Source: an uncultured Clostridia bacterium
Lineage (GTDB): Bacteria; Bacillota; Clostridia; Lachnospirales; Lachnospiraceae
DNA: 64,000 nt
NCBI GenBank assembly: GCA_948467395.1
Contig: CAOKDX010000008.1
Coordinates: forward strand, 87,285 to 151,284
Direction: 5' to 3'
Shown: positions 7,097 through 16,811 of the stretch, piece by piece
Position numbering within the stretch: the stretch's first letter is position 1
Layout: the number at the start of each line of letters is the position of its first letter
Made by a program: the position numbers and the translations under genes
The notes under the pieces: model-generated
Database searches by the model: none
What the model saw: the letters and a program-made list of their open reading frames with translations, nothing else
Told to the model about the DNA's origin: nothing

Positions 7097-9352
7097 TCAA
7101 TCCTGGTAATCAAACTCCAGCACAACAGCCGAGAGGGGTGGCAGATACAACTGGATCTCATAACCAGTCTTCTTCTTCCCCTTCTTGCTGAGCGTCTCTG
7201 TCTTCTTCGCCGTAATTGGTTTCTCATTCAGCCGGCCCTGGCCCCCAAACTGCGGATCATCGGAATTCAGAATCTCTTTATATTTTCCCCGGCAGGGAGC
7301 TTTTACTGTATATTTCTCATGAGCCACCGGCGTGAAGTTCAGGATAAACAACAGCTGGCTCTTCGACGTTCTGCCCCGTCGGACAAATGCCACCGTACTG
7401 GTCTCCGGCCGGGCACAATCCATCCACTCAAAGCCCATCACGTCGAAATCATTATAATACAGGGCGTCGTACTTCGTGTAAATCTGATTCAGCGTCTTAA
7501 TATACTCCTGCATCTGCCGATGCCGCTCATCCTCCTCTAAAAGGAACCAGTCAAGGCTTCGGAATTCAGCCCATTCTCTCTTCTGTGCGAACTCCTGTCC
7601 CATAAACAGCAGCTTCTTACCCGGATGGCCATACATAAAGCCGTAGGCTGCCCGAAGGGCGGCATATTTATCCCCCTCCAGTCCCGGCATCTTGTTCAGA
7701 AGGGAGCATTTGCCGTGAACCACCTCATCATGGGAGAGGACAAGAATGTACTTCTCACTCAGATAGTAATTGATGCTGAAGCACAGCTGGTCATGGTGAA
7801 ATTTCTTGAAATATGGATCGAGCTTCATATACTCGAGAAAATCATTCATCCAGCCCATATTCCACTTGTAGGAGAAACCAAGCCCCTTATCCTTTACCGG
7901 CGCCGTCACACCCGGCCACGCCGTCGATTCCTCAGCAATAATATAGGCTCCGGGATTTCTCTCTGCCATCACATCATTCAGATTCTGCAGAAATTCCACT
8001 GCCTCATAGTGTTCATTACCGCCGTCCTTATTCGGCAGCCACTCGCCATTCTGCTTGCCATAATCCAGATACAGCATGGAGGCAACCGCATCCACCCGCA
8101 GCCCGTCGATATGGAATTTTTCCACCCAGAACAATGCATTGGCGATGAGGAAATTCATAACCTCCTTGCGCCCGTAATCAAAAATATAGGTGCCCCAGTC
8201 CGGATGCTCTCCCCGCCTCCGGTCCGGATGCTCATATAGTGCCTGTCCGTCGAAATTGCCGATGCAGTGGGCGTCCTTCGGAAAATGCGCCGGCACCCAG
8301 TCAAGGATTACCTGGATTCCCCTCTTATGCATCTCGTCTACAAAATACATAAAGTCCTTTGGCTCGCCGTAGCGGCTGGTGGGGGCGTAGTAGCATCCCA
8401 CCTGATAGCCCCAGGAGCCGTCGAAGGGATACTCCGATATTCCCATCAGTTCAATGTGCGTATAGCCCATCTCCAGCACATAATCCCCCAGCATCTGTGC
8501 CATTTCCCGATAGCTGAAGTTTCCGTTGTCATCCTCCTCCACACGTTTCTTCCAGGATGCCAGATGCACTTCATAGATACTCATGGGCTCGCGGTCACGC
8601 CGCTCCACCGTCTTATTGGATCTTCTCGTCAGGTACTCCTTGTCCTGCCACTCATATCCGTCCAGTGAAGTGATGCGGGACGCGTTCCCCGGACGCAGCT
8701 CTGCGTAGTTTCCATAGGGATCTGTCTTATAAAGCTTGTCCCCATCCCGTGCCGTAATCTCATATTTATAGGCAGCGCCCTCCCAGGCCCCGGGTATAAA
8801 GAGCTCATAGATACCGCTCTCTCCATGAAGCATCATCTTGTGGAGGCGGCCATCCCACATATTAAATTCCCCAATGACGCTGACGCTGCGCGCCCTGGGC
8901 GCCCATACAATGAAACGTGTTCCGGCCACGCCGTCTACCGTCTCCCTGTGAGCTCCAAACTTTTCATAGATCTGGTAATGCTTTCCCTCTCCAAAAATAT
9001 AACAGTCAAAATCCGTGAAGGTCTTCCCGTAGGCATAGGGATCCTCCACGTCAATAATATCATCTTCTCCGTACTTGACCCGGAACTGATATTTCGTCAG
9101 GCGCTCCTTCTTCTTACTGATGACATAGCCGAAAAGCCCCTCCACGGGCATCTCTTCCATCTCGCCGATTTCCCTGCCCTCCTCGTCCAGAAGCCAGATC
9201 TTCTCGGCACAGGGACGGTATGCCGTAAATATCTGTACATCCTCTTCCCTGAAGATATGGCAGCCCAGCAGATCATTAGGTGCATTAATGACACCCTCCT
9301 CCAGCTCCTTCATCAGTTCCTTTCCCGCCCAGTCCTGCAAATATTGATTCAT
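7097..9352 (-). CDS. glgB: 1,4-alpha-glucan branching enzyme
   Basis: A 751-residue enzyme that cuts alpha-1,4 glucan chains and rejoins them through alpha-1,6 links, making branched glycogen in the cytoplasm. An N-terminal CBM48-type domain (~130-230, TRFIVWAPRARSVSVIGEFN) precedes a GH13 (beta/alpha)8 barrel. Catalytic motifs are visible: DGLRVDAV (nucleophile Asp), IIAEEST (acid/base Glu) and LSHDEV, plus a C-terminal all-beta domain. Length is close to the family norm (~640-770). It sits 113 bases downstream of phosphoglucomutase in the same direction, a coherent glycogen/sugar-phosphate pair. A strong hairpin lies between the two. Confidence 0.96.
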   Translation of the reverse strand: MNQYLQDWAGKELMKELEEGVINAPNDLLGCHIFREEDVQIFTAYRPCAEKIWLLDEEGREIGEMEEMPVEGLFGYVISKKKERLTKYQFRVKYGEDDIIDVEDPYAYGKTFTDFDCYIFGEGKHYQIYEKFGAHRETVDGVAGTRFIVWAPRARSVSVIGEFNMWDGRLHKMMLHGESGIYELFIPGAWEGAAYKYEITARDGDKLYKTDPYGNYAELRPGNASRITSLDGYEWQDKEYLTRRSNKTVERRDREPMSIYEVHLASWKKRVEEDDNGNFSYREMAQMLGDYVLEMGYTHIELMGISEYPFDGSWGYQVGCYYAPTSRYGEPKDFMYFVDEMHKRGIQVILDWVPAHFPKDAHCIGNFDGQALYEHPDRRRGEHPDWGTYIFDYGRKEVMNFLIANALFWVEKFHIDGLRVDAVASMLYLDYGKQNGEWLPNKDGGNEHYEAVEFLQNLNDVMAERNPGAYIIAEESTAWPGVTAPVKDKGLGFSYKWNMGWMNDFLEYMKLDPYFKKFHHDQLCFSINYYLSEKYILVLSHDEVVHGKCSLLNKMPGLEGDKYAALRAAYGFMYGHPGKKLLFMGQEFAQKREWAEFRSLDWFLLEEDERHRQMQEYIKTLNQIYTKYDALYYNDFDVMGFEWMDCARPETSTVAFVRRGRTSKSQLLFILNFTPVAHEKYTVKAPCRGKYKEILNSDDPQFGGQGRLNEKPITAKKTETLSKKGKKKTGYEIQLYLPPLSAVVLEFDYQD

Positions 9353-9411
9353 AGTTATTCCTCCAAAATACTGACGGCATCCTAAGCTGCAGATTTTCTT
9401 TCCCTGCAGAA

Positions 9412-9436
9412 CGGGAACGGCCGGCGGCCGTTCCCG
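9412..9436. repeat. GC-rich perfect inverted repeat between pgm and glgB
   Basis: A 12-bp stem (CGGGAACGGCCG and its complement) with almost no loop, in the 113-bp gap between phosphoglucomutase and glgB. No T run follows on either strand. It may act as a transcript stabiliser, partial terminator or RNase barrier adjusting relative expression. Confidence 0.55.
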
Positions 9437-9465
9437 GATGCCTGTTATCCTCAGTCGGGCATTTC

Positions 9466-11202
9466 TTATCCAAGCTGATCCATCAGATCCTTTACTACTG
9501 CAGCCAGCTCATCCGATTTCTTATCGGCATCAGCAAGATCCGTTCCCACAACGCCGAAATAAACCTTGATCTTCGGCTCCGTACCAGAAGGACGGACGCA
9601 AAGCCATGCATCGCCCTCCAATTCAAAATACAGAACATTGGACTTCGGAATACCGGTGGGTCTGGTCTCTCCCGTCTTTATATCCTTGATGATATCCTGC
9701 TGATAGTCTCTGGCAGCCGTCACCTGATAGCCGCCAAATGCCATCGGTGGATTCTCACGCAGACTCTCCATAATGACCTTGATTTTTGCCAGTCCCTCAA
9801 TGCCCTGATGGGAAATGGCAATTACATTATCTTTGTAGTAGCCGTATTTCTCATACATTTCCAGCATGGCGTCCCAGATGGTTTTTCCCTGTGTCTTGTA
9901 GTATGCAGCCGCCTCGCACAGAGCCATGGACGCTACAATGGCGTCCTTATCCCTGGCATGTGTGCCGATGAGGCATCCATAACTCTCCTCAAAACCAAAG
10001 AGATACTGACCCTTTCCTGTGGTCTCCATGCGCAGGATCTCCTTGCCGATCCACTTAAATCCGGTAAGGCACTCGATCACCTTAATGCCATAATGCTTTG
10101 CCATGGCGTCCACCATATTGGACGTTACAATGGTCTTGATCAGCACGCCGTCTTCCGGCAGCTTTCCCTCAATGGCAAGCTTCTGTCCAATCTCATAATC
10201 CGCCAGGAAGCTTCCTGACATATTGCCGGTGAGGCAGATGTATTCCCCGGATTCCGTATCCTTCACATATACACCAAGACGGTCCGCATCCGGGTCGGTG
10301 GCCAGAACAAGGTCGGCGTCCTTTTCTTTGGCCAGCTTCAGAGCCAGTTCAAAGGCCTCCTTCGCCTCAGGATTCGGATAACTCACCGTCGGGAATTCGC
10401 CATCCGGCAATTCCTGCTCCGGTACGACAAATACATTTTCAAAGCCAAGCTCTTTCAATACACGGCGCACCGGAAGATTACCCGTTCCATGCAGCGGTGT
10501 ATAGACGATCTTTAAATCAGCAGAAGCTTCTTTAATGGCCTCCGGGTGAAGAACATTTTTCTTCAGCTCTTCCATGTAACGGTCATCCACTGCCTGTCCG
10601 ATGCTCTCATACAGACCGGCCTTCACAGCCTCTCCCTTGTCCATGGTCTTCACTGTGGCATAGTCCGTCACTGCCTTTACCTCATCCATAATTCCGGAAT
10701 CGTGCGGCGGCGTGATCTGTGCGCCGTCCTCCCAATATACCTTGTAGCCGTTGTATTCCGGCGGGTTATGGCTTGCCGTAATGTTGATGCCGGCGATGCA
10801 GCCCAGCTCCCTCACGGCAAAGGAGAGCTCTGGTGTCGGACGGAGCGACTCAAAGACATATGCCTTGATCCCGTTGGCAGCAAGGCAGCACGCCGCCTCG
10901 TCTGCAAATTCTGGCGACATACGGCGGGAATCATAGGCAATCGCCACTCCCTTTTTCTGTCCCTCCTGCTTTATAATATAATTTGCCAGTCCCTGGGTTG
11001 CCTTGCGCACCGTATAAATGTTCATGCGGTTTGTCCCGGCGCCGATAATGCCCCGAAGCCCCGCCGTTCCAAATTCCAGGTCCGCATAGAAACGCTCCTT
11101 GATCTCGTTGTCATCCCCCGCAATACTTTCCAGCTCCTTTTTGGTCTCCGCATCAAAATACGGGTTTGCCAGCCAGGCCTCATAAGTTTCTCTGTAATCC
11201 AT
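9466..11202 (-). CDS. phospho-sugar mutase (phosphoglucomutase, PgcA type)
   Basis: A 578-residue alpha-D-phosphohexomutase converting glucose-6-P and glucose-1-P (or mannose phosphates). Motifs: active-site serine loop ITASHNPPEYNGYK (~139-152), metal loop ATDPDADRLG (~300-310), sugar-binding FGFEESYG and C-terminal phosphate loop VRPSGTEPKIK. This is the long Firmicute PgcA form. The ATG at 11202 sits behind GGAGGAAATT; a TTG four codons upstream overlaps that ribosome binding site and was rejected. It feeds glucose-1-P towards glycogen or cell-wall precursors, consistent with the glgB neighbour. Confidence 0.93.
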   Translation of the reverse strand: MDYRETYEAWLANPYFDAETKKELESIAGDDNEIKERFYADLEFGTAGLRGIIGAGTNRMNIYTVRKATQGLANYIIKQEGQKKGVAIAYDSRRMSPEFADEAACCLAANGIKAYVFESLRPTPELSFAVRELGCIAGINITASHNPPEYNGYKVYWEDGAQITPPHDSGIMDEVKAVTDYATVKTMDKGEAVKAGLYESIGQAVDDRYMEELKKNVLHPEAIKEASADLKIVYTPLHGTGNLPVRRVLKELGFENVFVVPEQELPDGEFPTVSYPNPEAKEAFELALKLAKEKDADLVLATDPDADRLGVYVKDTESGEYICLTGNMSGSFLADYEIGQKLAIEGKLPEDGVLIKTIVTSNMVDAMAKHYGIKVIECLTGFKWIGKEILRMETTGKGQYLFGFEESYGCLIGTHARDKDAIVASMALCEAAAYYKTQGKTIWDAMLEMYEKYGYYKDNVIAISHQGIEGLAKIKVIMESLRENPPMAFGGYQVTAARDYQQDIIKDIKTGETRPTGIPKSNVLYFELEGDAWLCVRPSGTEPKIKVYFGVVGTDLADADKKSDELAAVVKDLMDQLG

Positions 11203-11268
11203 AATTTCCTCCAATCCGCCGAAGATCGGCTTATTTTTTTCTTTTTATGAAAACGCATGTCCTGCGCT

Positions 11269-12633
11269 TTATCCTACGCCTCCGCTGCTGCTCTCCCCAC
11301 TGCTGCCTGTACTGCTGCCACTGCCTGCGCTCCCCTCCAGAAGATCCGGAAAGCTCCAGTTCACGTCCAGATTGTCGTCCGATATTTCTATATTATAGCT
11401 TTTTGTCTCACTGCCCTTCTTCGTCAGCGTCACCGTCACGCTGCCAATCACCTTGGCAAAGCTGCAAGGCGCCACGCCCTTATATGTGCCATCCACATAG
11501 ACGGCCGCCCCCTCCGGTGCGCTGACCGTAATGGTATGGCTGGCGTCCGTCTTCTTTGCCTCCGGTGCCGCTGTGCTGCCGGAAGTAGAAGAATCCGACT
11601 TCTGTACCGAGGAGGAATCACTGTTGACAGACGCCGTCTCCTTCTGCAGATTGATCCGGAACACCGGACTGCTGTCCTTCACCGTGGCGATTCCGGTATA
11701 TGTGTTATAACCCTCCAGAACAACCCGAATGGAATGATTGCCGTATTTCATGGAGACCTTCTTATTGTAATCCGTCAGCCTGCCATTCACATACAGCTCG
11801 GCCCCGGGGGGATCGATTTCAAAAGAAGCCCGGGCGGTATCCGGCACCTGATTCTGGTACTGCGCCATATTGACCTTCGTCACCTGATTTCTCCGCACCT
11901 CCAGGGTGGCCGTTCCCGTAAGATCCCCGTTATCCATTGACAACTGCTGCGTGCCCTCCGGCACGACCAGAAGCATGTCCTTCGAAACCGGCAGTATCGC
12001 CTCGCCGTGCAGCGTCAGCACCCCGCCGATAAAGTCATTATAATTGGTGGGCTGGATATAACCATGCCCCTTTGTCACGATAAGAGAATAGGCCTGTCCC
12101 TTAACCCCCCGGAAGGTAACCTCATCGCTGGAGGTGATCTCCATGGGATCTATGGCTTTTCCGTCAGAAAGTGCCACCAGATGGCCGTTATAGGCATAAT
12201 TGACATCATCCACCGTAATGCGGTTTTTATCCGCATCCACAAAAACCTTCCTGTTCTCCTGCTCGATAATATCCCCCGACCGCCTCATTTTCGCGATCTT
12301 CCCGCCATTCTGCCTGACATAAACCTCAAAGACCTCACCCGGCGCCACTTCCTCCATGGAAAGGCTTCTGTCATTCTTTGTCAAAATCTCCGTTCCCCCG
12401 GAATACGGATACACTTCCTCCGCATCCAGAACGGTATTATAGAAAGTGATGCGGGTGTTAATGGTATCGACGCCCTTTACCACTCCCGTAAAGTCTGCTC
12501 CCTTTTCATATTCCACTGATTGATTGGGATTCTCTGTCGGCGCCGGCTTTCTTTTCTGCCGCCCGCAGCCGCCCAGAAGCACAAGAATAATCAATGTAAC
12601 GAGGACTCCCGCACCCCATTTTTTATCTCTCAT
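11269..12633 (-). CDS. lipoprotein with PEGA domains
   Basis: A 454-residue surface lipoprotein. The signal peptide ends in the lipobox LLGGC (Cys ~23). The central part is beta-rich without a recognised domain. Two PEGA-type repeats follow, SFEIDPPGAELYVNGRLTDY (~270) and ITVSAPEGAAVYVDGTYKG (~365), separated by a Ser/Thr linker; the tail is Gly/Ser-rich. PEGA domains occur in surface-layer-associated and envelope proteins, so an exposed, possibly wall- or sugar-binding role is likely, but the function is unknown. It lies just upstream of the mutase in the same direction and may share its transcript. Confidence 0.82.
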   Translation of the reverse strand: MRDKKWGAGVLVTLIILVLLGGCGRQKRKPAPTENPNQSVEYEKGADFTGVVKGVDTINTRITFYNTVLDAEEVYPYSGGTEILTKNDRSLSMEEVAPGEVFEVYVRQNGGKIAKMRRSGDIIEQENRKVFVDADKNRITVDDVNYAYNGHLVALSDGKAIDPMEITSSDEVTFRGVKGQAYSLIVTKGHGYIQPTNYNDFIGGVLTLHGEAILPVSKDMLLVVPEGTQQLSMDNGDLTGTATLEVRRNQVTKVNMAQYQNQVPDTARASFEIDPPGAELYVNGRLTDYNKKVSMKYGNHSIRVVLEGYNTYTGIATVKDSSPVFRINLQKETASVNSDSSSVQKSDSSTSGSTAAPEAKKTDASHTITVSAPEGAAVYVDGTYKGVAPCSFAKVIGSVTVTLTKKGSETKSYNIEISDDNLDVNWSFPDLLEGSAGSGSSTGSSGESSSGGVG

Positions 12634-12688
12634 ACCGCCACCTGCCAGATTATCTAATATAGTTTATTATTATACCACAGAAATTCAT

Positions 12689-13672
12689 TTATGACCAGTG
12701 ATCATTTGGTGTCTCACCCAAAAATTTATCCTTGGCCTCCTCCCTCTCCCTGACACTGATGAGTTTCTCCATATTCTTGTCGGATATCCATGTCTTTTTT
12801 CCATTCATATACTGGCTCATCAGCTTCCAGAACTTCACTGGATAGGAGAGGATCGTCCATAGGAATTCATACTCCTCCGGCTCCATTCCCGCCTCGCTGC
12901 GGTATCCCTCCAGCAGGGCTTCTCCCTTCTCCCTCTGCCAGGCATTTTTCTCCATCACCTTCCTGAGAAAATAAGCCAGATCCATCAACTGGATCCCATA
13001 CTGCGCATGTTCAAAGTTCGTTGTGGCAATTCCCTTCTTCGTATAGATAAGATTGTGATAATTATATTCCCCGTGGCACACGTCCCTCGTCTCCCTGCCG
13101 TGTTTCTGCCAGTACGCCGATTGCTGCAGGCGTGCTGCCGCCTGCTCCGCCTTCCGGTAAAATTCAGGAAAACAGGAGAGGGCACACAGTTCAAAATCAT
13201 TCTTTCTCTTCTTATCCTTCATAAAATGATACACCCTTTTCATCTCGCGGTTCCGTCTTTCATACCGCCGAAAGAGATCCTCCTCCATGCAGACGGGCTG
13301 CTCCGACATTCCCTGCAGCTGCCGGTGCAGCTGTCCCAGGTTCCGGGCCGCCTTTTCCAGCCCCTGGCAGCTTCGGTAATCGCAGGAATCCCCATAATAC
13401 CACTGATACACCACAAATTTCTCCCCGCTCTCCCACTCTGTCACGGGACTCCCTTCTATATTATTGACAACCCTGTCGGTCAAAGCCATACCCCGCTGCG
13501 CCAGCCGCTCCTTCACTTCGTTTTCAAAGGTGAAATGTGCACGGATCTTCTCGTACTCACGCATCAGCCGGGGTCCCTCACTGGTATCAAGGAGCACCGC
13601 TCCCCTTGCACGGTTCCGGTTTTTTACCTGGAAACTGTATTTTCCCAGCGTCAGTTCCTGTTTATCTTCCAC
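12689..13672 (-). CDS. CotS-family spore coat protein (kinase-like fold)
   Basis: A 327-residue protein resembling the CotS/YutH family of spore coat proteins, which have an aminoglycoside-phosphotransferase-like fold. The catalytic-loop equivalent reads CHGEYNYHNLI rather than the active HGDxxxxN, and the metal-binding motif is FEH, so ordinary kinase activity is doubtful. The GTG at 13672 follows AAGGAGGGG; the ATG seven codons upstream overlaps that site. Its role would be in outer spore assembly. It supports a spore-forming host with the SPOCS, Veg and GerA genes further on. Confidence 0.85.
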   Translation of the reverse strand: MEDKQELTLGKYSFQVKNRNRARGAVLLDTSEGPRLMREYEKIRAHFTFENEVKERLAQRGMALTDRVVNNIEGSPVTEWESGEKFVVYQWYYGDSCDYRSCQGLEKAARNLGQLHRQLQGMSEQPVCMEEDLFRRYERRNREMKRVYHFMKDKKRKNDFELCALSCFPEFYRKAEQAAARLQQSAYWQKHGRETRDVCHGEYNYHNLIYTKKGIATTNFEHAQYGIQLMDLAYFLRKVMEKNAWQREKGEALLEGYRSEAGMEPEEYEFLWTILSYPVKFWKLMSQYMNGKKTWISDKNMEKLISVREREEAKDKFLGETPNDHWS

Positions 13673-13798
13673 AAAACCCCTCCTTATAATCATGCCATTC
13701 CGGATGCGGATGACACGGTGTACTGTTGTCTGCCTTTAATCATATGATTTCAGAATAAAAATATGCCTGCATCATAATTATTTTTTCTGTATCGTATA

Positions 13799-15556
13799 AT
13801 GATAAAAAACCCCGGGAGCGGACAATTGAGATATTTCTATAAAATAACCGCCCTCCTGATGATAATCCTTACCCTGACCGGATGCCTGCCGGCTCAGAAT
13901 ACAATAGACAACCCGGATTTTACAGCACTTACGGATGAGCTGTTCCGCAGCGAAGCAAACTCGGATTCCCTGACGCTGAATTATACCCTCTCTCACCCTG
14001 AAAATTACGGCATTACGGAACTGCCAAAGGGGTTTCAGTCCTTTTCCTATGACGATCTTGCCTCAAACGGACCGGCGCTGGAAAACCTCCTTGCCACAGT
14101 GGAAAGTTATGATACGGACAGTCTTTCCCTAAAACAGCAGATTCTGCAGGACGTCCTGTGCGACTCCCTCCGGACTGATATACAGGGCACTAAATTCGCC
14201 GCTTTTTCCGGCGCCCTTGGCCCCACCACCGGTATCCAGGCACAGCTGCCAGTGCTTCTGGCAGAATTTCGGATCGGGGACGCAGCGGACCTGGAGCAGT
14301 ATTTTTCCCTTCTTACGTCAGTTCCAGATTATTTCCAGTCTCTTCTCGCACTAGAGCAGAAAAAAAGCGAGCTGGGGACCCTTTCCTGCCGCGCCAGCCT
14401 GGGGCGCATTATCAGCCAGTGCAGGGAATTTCTCCAGTCCGGCGGCTTCTCTGTGCTGACCACAACCTTCGGGAAAAAGATTGCCGCCGCGCAATTCCTC
14501 TCCGAAAAGGAAAAAACCGACAGCCTTTCCCGTCACGACGATTGCATCCGGCAGTACCTCACCCCGGCGTATCAGAATCTCGCCGATGGCCTCACAAAGC
14601 TGCTTCCCCTGGCCACAGACAACGGAAGCCTTTCCTCCCGTCCGGAGGGAACCAGCTATTATTCTCATCTTGTGAAACGCATGACCGGCTCCTCTCTCCC
14701 GGTGGATGAGCTGGAATCCATTATGAAAGAAAAACTGGATACGGCACAGGAAACGCTGATGGCATACGCAAAAAAAGATCCCTCTCTCTTCAGCACCTGC
14801 CAGAGCTATGTGGGAAAATATCCCTCCACAGACTCCATCCTTACGGCGCTGCAGAAACGCATGACTTCCGATTTTCCTGAAATGGCCGACAGCTCTTATG
14901 AAATCAAATATGTAGACGAAGCCCTGGAGGACTATCTCAGCCCCGCCTTCTATCTGACACCTCCTCTGGACGACAGCCGGGCGAATGTGATCTACATCAA
15001 CAATTCCAACCGCTTCGACGCCTCCTCCCTCTTTAACACGCTGGCACATGAGGGATATCCGGGACACCTCTACCAGACCTGCTATATGTACGGCAAAAAG
15101 CTCCCGCTGCTGCGCTATCTTCTGGATTACGGCGGCTATACGGAGGGATGGGCCACTTACGCCGAGCTATACTCATACAAATATACAGGGGTATCCAGGG
15201 ATGAGACCGGCATCCTCCGAAACAATATGGCAGTGTCCCTCTGCCTGTACGGGCTCTGTGATATCGGGGTTCACGCCCGGGGCTGGGACCGGGAGAAACT
15301 TCTCTCCTTCCTGAACCAATACGGCTCCTGGAGCAGGGAGACCGCCGATTCCATCTATGACGCCGTGTCGGACGAACCGGCCTCATATCTGAAATACACG
15401 GCAGGATATCTGGAATTTACGCGTCTGAAGGATAAGATGAAAGAAAAACTGGGAGATAGCTATTCAGAAAAAATTTTCCACACCTATGTCCTGGATATGG
15501 GTCCGGCATCTTTTGACATTTTAGAAAAATATATACAGCGGTATGGGGAATTATAG
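13799..15556 (+). CDS. DUF885-family lipoprotein, putative zinc peptidase
   Basis: A 585-residue protein with a signal sequence ending in the lipobox LTGC (Cys ~29). The DUF885 hallmark HEGYPGHLYQ is present at ~416-425, a gluzincin-like HExxGH arrangement, with a downstream Glu in YTEGWATYAELYSY. The family contains predicted metallopeptidases; substrates are mostly unknown. It would act on the outer face of the membrane. Divergent from the CotS-like gene and single in its own orientation with the next gene about 100 bases on. Confidence 0.85.
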   Translation: MIKNPGSGQLRYFYKITALLMIILTLTGCLPAQNTIDNPDFTALTDELFRSEANSDSLTLNYTLSHPENYGITELPKGFQSFSYDDLASNGPALENLLATVESYDTDSLSLKQQILQDVLCDSLRTDIQGTKFAAFSGALGPTTGIQAQLPVLLAEFRIGDAADLEQYFSLLTSVPDYFQSLLALEQKKSELGTLSCRASLGRIISQCREFLQSGGFSVLTTTFGKKIAAAQFLSEKEKTDSLSRHDDCIRQYLTPAYQNLADGLTKLLPLATDNGSLSSRPEGTSYYSHLVKRMTGSSLPVDELESIMKEKLDTAQETLMAYAKKDPSLFSTCQSYVGKYPSTDSILTALQKRMTSDFPEMADSSYEIKYVDEALEDYLSPAFYLTPPLDDSRANVIYINNSNRFDASSLFNTLAHEGYPGHLYQTCYMYGKKLPLLRYLLDYGGYTEGWATYAELYSYKYTGVSRDETGILRNNMAVSLCLYGLCDIGVHARGWDREKLLSFLNQYGSWSRETADSIYDAVSDEPASYLKYTAGYLEFTRLKDKMKEKLGDSYSEKIFHTYVLDMGPASFDILEKYIQRYGEL

Positions 15557-15652
15557 GTATTGCAAATAGAAACTAATACTGCTATACTTCTTCAATAAGC
15601 AGGAGCAGGAGACTGCAGCAGCGAGATTTTATCATGATCAGGAGTGGATCGT

Positions 15653-16804
15653 ATGGCAAAAAAAAGACAGGAGAACACAGAGGAGAAAAAACGCAGCATA
15701 CCATTACTGGTAAAGTGCCTCGCCGCACTTCTTCCCCTTTTTCTCCTCTGCGGCATTGTGTGCGCAGTCTATATGCGGCAGCAGACCAATCCGGATTATA
15801 TTGCGGAACGGTATATGGAAGCTTTTATGTCTAAAAACCCCACCGCCCTCTTTCATTTCCTGGGACTGAAACGCAGTTCCTTTGTAAACGAAGAAGCCTT
15901 TGGCCGATTTCTGGAGGAATCCTATAGCTACAGCAGGATCAAAAGCTACGGCCTCACGAGAGATACCAGTTCTGCTGATGATGGGATCCATTACCGGATC
16001 GAATTCCGCACAGGTCCCCACAGCAGTCCAGTGATCCACACTCTCCGTCTGATTAAGTCGGGGGAGAAGCGTTATCTGTTTTTTGACAACTGGATCATCG
16101 ACCACTCAGAATATCTGGCCGGGGGCTGTTCCATCCGTATTCCTGCGGGAGCCGCTGCCGACATTGACGGCGTCTCCCTAACTGAAGAACAGAAGGTGGA
16201 AGAAAGAGACCAGCTCGCCACATACGCGGCGGACACCCTTTTCACCGGAACTCACAAAATCGCAGTTCATATGCCAGGTTTTCAGGATTACACGGCTGAT
16301 ATTTCCCTGAAGCATACTGATAATATAGACAATCCCCTCTACACCGTCACACCAAGCATGTTATCCATAACAGAGGACACCGGAAAAGAGCTTGCCGCCC
16401 ATACGGAAGAGATGATCCGCTCACTATATTCCGGCGCCCTGGAGAATCAATCGCCGGACTGGCTTCACAACAAATTCCCCTTTGAGGAATCCGTCCGGCC
16501 CGCTCTTGGACAGAAATATAATACTCTGATAAACCAAATGATGCAGCCCGCCTCACGCCTTTCCGGCGTGGAGTTCCGGGAATTCAGCTCATCCTGCGTC
16601 TCCGCCTACGCGGAAGACGGCTGCTATGCGGTGAAGGTCACCACCAGTGCGGATTACACGGCATCCAGTACAGTTTCCGGCAGCAACTATAAAAAAAACA
16701 CCCCGGGGCATTCCGTCTTTATCACAACAATGCACTACCGGGATGGAAAATGGCTGATACACGACTCCACCGTTCTGGAGAGTCCTGTGTATTACCTGAA
16801 ATAG
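15653..16804 (+). CDS. membrane-anchored protein resembling TcaA
   Basis: A 383-residue protein with a charged N-terminus, one TM helix (~18-40) and a large extracytoplasmic part. The segments NPDYIAERYMEAFMSKNPTA, RYLFFDNW and a following beta-rich domain recall staphylococcal TcaA, a wall-stress/glycopeptide-response protein, but the N-terminal zinc ribbon of TcaA is absent. The ATG at 15653 with AGGAG upstream was preferred over a GTG three codons earlier. Resemblance was judged by eye, so the family call is tentative; an envelope location is well supported. Confidence 0.65.
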   Translation: MAKKRQENTEEKKRSIPLLVKCLAALLPLFLLCGIVCAVYMRQQTNPDYIAERYMEAFMSKNPTALFHFLGLKRSSFVNEEAFGRFLEESYSYSRIKSYGLTRDTSSADDGIHYRIEFRTGPHSSPVIHTLRLIKSGEKRYLFFDNWIIDHSEYLAGGCSIRIPAGAAADIDGVSLTEEQKVEERDQLATYAADTLFTGTHKIAVHMPGFQDYTADISLKHTDNIDNPLYTVTPSMLSITEDTGKELAAHTEEMIRSLYSGALENQSPDWLHNKFPFEESVRPALGQKYNTLINQMMQPASRLSGVEFREFSSSCVSAYAEDGCYAVKVTTSADYTASSTVSGSNYKKNTPGHSVFITTMHYRDGKWLIHDSTVLESPVYYLK

Positions 16805-16811
16805 TATTCTA

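Noticed and set aside
6912-7100. Minus-strand 62-codon ORF just after glgB
   Set aside because: TTG start overlapping the glgB stop, no ribosome binding site of its own, and it runs straight through the glgB terminator hairpin.
7625-8239. 204-codon plus-strand ORF inside glgB
   Set aside because: Shadow of the branching-enzyme gene; no ribosome binding site or domain.
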